A stretch of 15,901 nucleotides of DNA from CAYNLG01 sp964397995 (GTDB lineage Bacteria; Planctomycetota; Phycisphaerae; FEN-1346). Within the stretch, counting starts at the first letter, position 1. The number at the start of each line of letters is the position of its first letter. The position numbers were made by a program, and so were the translations under genes. This document shows, piece after piece, positions 13,469-15,901 of the stretch. Below the pieces are notes generated by a model. That model was not told the DNA's origin. It worked only from the letters and a program-made list of their open reading frames with translations, and did no database searches. The stretch spans positions 1-15,901 of the forward strand of contig CAYNLG010000082.1 in the NCBI GenBank assembly GCA_964397995.1, in the 5' to 3' direction.

Positions 13469-14305
13469 ATGGTCACTCGTCGGCGGTTGATTCCTTGGTA
13501 CCTGTCGGCGCCCATTGTGGCAGTCGTCCTATTGCTATTACTGACGCTGTTCGTGGCGGTCGTGAACGCGTCATTCGACGCTTCCAACACGGTGGGCAGA
13601 TGGCTGTCCAGCAACTACGTTGCGGGGCTTGTGGTCACAGTCCTGATCGGCCTAGTTGTAGGCGTCGTCAGTGCTTGCAAGAAGGGGCTATGCCTGCGGA
13701 TTCCTGTGCCACGTATGGCATCAACGCTGGTTGATGACCGCTCCGAGGTCATCTCGCGCGAGCAGCTCGCAGACAGGTTCAACTTGGATGCAAGCGTTAC
13801 GCCCCTCAGGGAGGACGGGTGGCTCTTGGCCGGAGAAGGAAAGGCGCAGGTGAGCACGGCGGCTTACAGGAGCCTGCTAACGGAGCCCTTCTGCATCTCG
13901 GCACAGTTCAGGCCGCTTGTGCCGGTTCCGCAAAGCGGATACTGGCGGGCTGGGTTCCTTGTACGCGACAAACAAGAGCGCCCTGTCGCGCTCGTGCACA
14001 TCGATAGCCATAACCTGTTGGTTGCTGAGGTGGGACAGGCACCGAAGACGTACAAAGTGGCAATAAAAGGCCTTGCAGGCCAGTGGTCTCTCCTTGCTCT
14101 ACAGGTGGGCGCCCGCAGGAACCCGGCGACTTCCGATCCGGACACTCTCGTCATTTACGGACACCTTGATGCCCAGTCGTACTTCCTGGGGGAGGTGTCC
14201 GGCGATGTGGGGTCGCTCGATGTCGAGATCCGGGCGTGGTCGGACACGCACAAGGCCCACCATGTTCAGGTGCGGGATGTCTCGCTCATACCGAAGATGG
14301 CCTGA
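13469..14305 (+). CDS. Two-helix membrane protein with beta-sandwich domain, inside the hsd operon
   Basis: This encodes 278 residues from ATG at 13469, with AGGAG at 13458-13462 overlapping the hsdR stop, so it is likely co-translated with hsdR. Membrane helices lie at about residues 13-34 and 50-69. RRR before the first and KK after the second place both ends in the cytoplasm. Residues about 90-278 look like a concanavalin-like or LamG-like beta sandwich (CISAQFRPLVPVPQSGYWRA, then GFLVRDKQERPVALVHIDSH, then LDVEIRAWSDTHKAHHVQVR). No catalytic motif is seen. I do not recognise a family. Codon use (ATA, TTA, CTA) is less GC-rich than in the flanking hsd genes. It may be a membrane-tethered accessory of the restriction system or an unrelated insertion. 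Confidence 0.7.
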   Translation: MVTRRRLIPWYLSAPIVAVVLLLLLTLFVAVVNASFDASNTVGRWLSSNYVAGLVVTVLIGLVVGVVSACKKGLCLRIPVPRMASTLVDDRSEVISREQLADRFNLDASVTPLREDGWLLAGEGKAQVSTAAYRSLLTEPFCISAQFRPLVPVPQSGYWRAGFLVRDKQERPVALVHIDSHNLLVAEVGQAPKTYKVAIKGLAGQWSLLALQVGARRNPATSDPDTLVIYGHLDAQSYFLGEVSGDVGSLDVEIRAWSDTHKAHHVQVRDVSLIPKMA

Positions 14306-14401
14306 AGGGAGGCTGCTGCCATCAGTGTTACGGGATGTTTCCTGGCAGGAGTGAGGCCGCTGTGGTAAGACCGGAAGGTTGCGGCGGCAACGATCTGGCT
14401 T

Positions 14402-14426
14402 CGCGGCCGCTGTAGTCTCGGCCGCG
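14402..14426 (+). other. GC-rich inverted repeat in the hsdM leader
   Basis: CGCGGCCG (14402-14409) and CGGCCGCG (14419-14426) form an 8-bp perfect stem with a 9-base loop. No T-run follows, so it is not a standard intrinsic terminator. A weaker hairpin (GTTGC/GCAAC with loop GGCG) lies just upstream near 14378-14391. These stand in the 150-bp space between the membrane-protein gene and hsdM. Confidence 0.5.
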
Positions 14427-14428
14427 CG

Positions 14429-14440
14429 CCCTCGAAAGGG
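14429..14440 (+). promoter_or_regulatory. Small hairpin over the hsdM ribosome-binding site
   Basis: CCCT (14429-14432), loop CGAA, AGGG (14437-14440). The 3' arm is part of the AAAGGGGAG that should serve as ribosome-binding site for ATG 14456. Pairing could limit hsdM translation, but the stem has only four pairs. Confidence 0.3.
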
Positions 14441-14455
14441 GAGAAGTGACGGTCT

Positions 14456-15901
14456 ATGGGAAAGCGAAAGAAGTCAAAGCCCGGTCAGCCGCAGACGACC
14501 GCTCAGCAGCTTCGCAGCCTCATCAAATCTGCCCGGGACACCATGCGGAAGGACAAGGGGCTCTCCGGCGATCTGGATCGGCTGCCGATGCTGACCTGGA
14601 TCATGTTCCTCAAGTTCCTCGACGACAAGGAGCAGATCGAGGAATCACGGGCCAAGATGCGCAAGGAGAAGCACCGCCCCGCCATCGAGCCGCCGTACCG
14701 CTGGCGCGACTGGGCCGCCAACCCGGGCGGCATCACCGGGCCTGAACTCCTGGCCTTCATCAACCAAGACGAGGCCGTGCGGCCCGACGGCACGAAAGGG
14801 CCGGGCCTGTTCGCCTACCTGAGGGACCTGCACGACGGCAAGCGGGTGGCCGACCGCCGCAAGGTCGTTGCCACGGTCTTCCGCGGCGTTGTCAACCGGA
14901 TGACCAGCGGCTACCTCCTGCGCGAAGTCATCAACAAGGTCAAGGACGTCCATTTCCTCGCGAAGGAGGAGCTGTTCACCCTCGGCCACGTCTATGAAAC
15001 CATGCTCCGGGAGATGCGTGACGCGGCCGGCGATTCCGGGGAGTTTTACACCCCGCGGCCCGTCGTGCGGTTCATGGTTGAGGTCACGGCCCCGCGCCTC
15101 GGCGAGACCATCCTCGATCCGGCATGCGGCACGGGCGGATTCCTCGTAGAGGCGTACCAGCACTTGGAGCAGCAGTGCAGGACCGTCGAGGATCGCCGTG
15201 TCCTCCAGGAAGAGACCATCTTCGGCGGCGAGGCCAAGCCGCTCCCGTACCTCCTCGGGCAGATGAATCTCCTCCTGCACGGCCTGGAAGCCCCCCAGAT
15301 CGACCCGGAGAACAGCCTCCGCTTCCCCCTGAACGAGATCGGTGACAGGGACCGCGTGGATGTCATTCTCACGAATCCGCCGTTCGGCGGCGAGGAGGAA
15401 CGCGGCATTCTCGGCAACTTCCCCGAGGACAGACAGACGGCAGAGACGGCCCTCCTGTTCCTGCAGTTCATCATGAGGAGACTGAAGCGTCCTGGCCACG
15501 GCTCAGAAAGCGGCGGCCGCGCCGCAGTCGTCGTTCCCAACGGAACGCTCTTCGGTGACGGCGTCTGCGCTCGCATCAAGGAGCAGTTGCTCAAGGAGTT
15601 CAACCTGCACACGGTCGTGCGATTGCCGAATGGGGTCTTTGCGCCGTACACAAGCATCCCAACCAACCTGCTCTTCTTCGATCGGGCTGGGTCCACGCGC
15701 GAGATTTGGTACTACGAGCAACCGCTGCCCGAAGGCCGGAAGAACTACACCAAGACAAAACCTCTTCGGTACGAGGAGTTTGCACAGTGTTTGGCTTGGT
15801 GGAACAACCGCGATGCAAGTGACCGGGCGTGGAAGGTAAGTGCCAATGACCTGCCCCCATTTTATGTGCCAACCGCTATGAGAGTCCGGGGTCCAGGGTC
15901 C
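14456..15901 (+). CDS. hsdM: Type I restriction-modification methylase subunit (partial)
   Basis: The frame is open from ATG 14456 to the window end, 482 codons. Residues 1-170 are the HsdM N-terminal helical domain (LDRLPMLTWIMFLKFLDDKE). GEFYTPRPVVRFM lies near 195-207. The AdoMet motif ILDPACGTGGFLVEA has DPACGTGG at about 221-228, and the catalytic NPPFGG begins at residue 307. Further family segments follow (RAAVVVPNGTLFGDGVCARI, VRLPNGVFAPYTSIPTNLLF). The enzyme makes N6-methyladenine at the host's recognition sites and with HsdR and HsdS forms the restriction complex. After WKVSANDLPP the family pattern (usually a YNLD-type segment) is lost, and the sequence runs into a 7-bp tandem repeat. 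The expected hsdS is not in the window. Confidence 0.9.
   Translation, partial: MGKRKKSKPGQPQTTAQQLRSLIKSARDTMRKDKGLSGDLDRLPMLTWIMFLKFLDDKEQIEESRAKMRKEKHRPAIEPPYRWRDWAANPGGITGPELLAFINQDEAVRPDGTKGPGLFAYLRDLHDGKRVADRRKVVATVFRGVVNRMTSGYLLREVINKVKDVHFLAKEELFTLGHVYETMLREMRDAAGDSGEFYTPRPVVRFMVEVTAPRLGETILDPACGTGGFLVEAYQHLEQQCRTVEDRRVLQEETIFGGEAKPLPYLLGQMNLLLHGLEAPQIDPENSLRFPLNEIGDRDRVDVILTNPPFGGEEERGILGNFPEDRQTAETALLFLQFIMRRLKRPGHGSESGGRAAVVVPNGTLFGDGVCARIKEQLLKEFNLHTVVRLPNGVFAPYTSIPTNLLFFDRAGSTREIWYYEQPLPEGRKNYTKTKPLRYEEFAQCLAWWNNRDASDRAWKVSANDLPPFYVPTAMRVRGPGS
15882..15901. repeat. Start of a 7-bp tandem repeat at the right edge
   Basis: Three adjacent units, GAGTCCG (15882-15888), GGGTCCA (15889-15895) and GGGTCC (15896-15901, cut by the window end), follow the pattern GRGTCCR. 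The unit length is not a multiple of three, so each copy changes frame. The repeat starts about 20 bases after the hsdM reading departs from its family pattern. Confidence 0.5.

Noticed and set aside
14402..14426. Intrinsic terminator before hsdM
   Set aside because: The stem is strong but no T-run follows it.
1..15901. CRISPR arrays, tRNA or rRNA genes
   Set aside because: No regularly spaced repeats of suitable length and no tRNA-like or rRNA-like sequence were recognised on either strand.

Overview
The window is GC-rich throughout, with tightly packed genes and frequent GTG and TTG starts. It holds two blocks. Positions 1 to about 10400 are the end of a head module and most of the tail module of a long-tailed (siphovirus-like) phage or prophage. 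Positions about 11030 to 15901 are a host-type defence locus: a type I restriction-modification operon that runs off the right edge. The host cannot be named from the sequence. Several small phage proteins recall prophages of Planctomycetota, but this is only an impression of relatedness.

Phage block, left to right: the C-terminus of a DUF2190-type capsid decoration protein; a head-tail joining candidate; a small coiled-coil protein with one membrane segment; a tail-terminator candidate; a small beta-rich protein; a cysteine-rich fibre-like protein with 10-residue repeats; a glycosyltransferase-like protein with a DxD motif; a short unknown; an HK97-gp10-like protein; the tail tube protein; two overlapping tail-assembly-chaperone genes with a good -1 slippery heptamer; an LL-H-holin-like protein; a 50-residue membrane protein; and a small lipoprotein. 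A divergently oriented HigBA-type toxin-antitoxin pair (minus strand) follows, with its own promoter and a perfect 16-bp palindrome. Then come the tape measure gene, two further tail-module genes, and a second glycosyltransferase-like gene whose frame is broken by two compensating one-base indels. Start/stop overlaps (TTGA, TGATG, ATGA) show that the plus-strand genes form one or a few translationally coupled operons. No integrase, terminase, portal or recognisable endolysin lies in the window.

Between the blocks are a 65-residue unknown protein and about 320 bp with no convincing gene apart from a probable hsdR promoter.

Defence block: hsdR (EcoEI-like restriction/translocation subunit), then a gene for a protein with two membrane helices and a probable cytoplasmic beta-sandwich domain, coupled to hsdR through an overlapping ribosome-binding site. 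A 150-bp leader with hairpins follows, then hsdM, which is still open at the window end. No hsdS is visible; it would be expected downstream. The hsdM reading departs from the usual family sequence just where a 7-bp tandem repeat begins at the right edge.

The points most worth a second look are the membrane/beta-sandwich gene inside the restriction operon, the cysteine-rich fibre protein, the tail-chaperone frameshift, the lysis-like cassette and toxin-antitoxin pair sitting between the tail chaperones and the tape measure gene, and the twice-frameshifted second glycosyltransferase.
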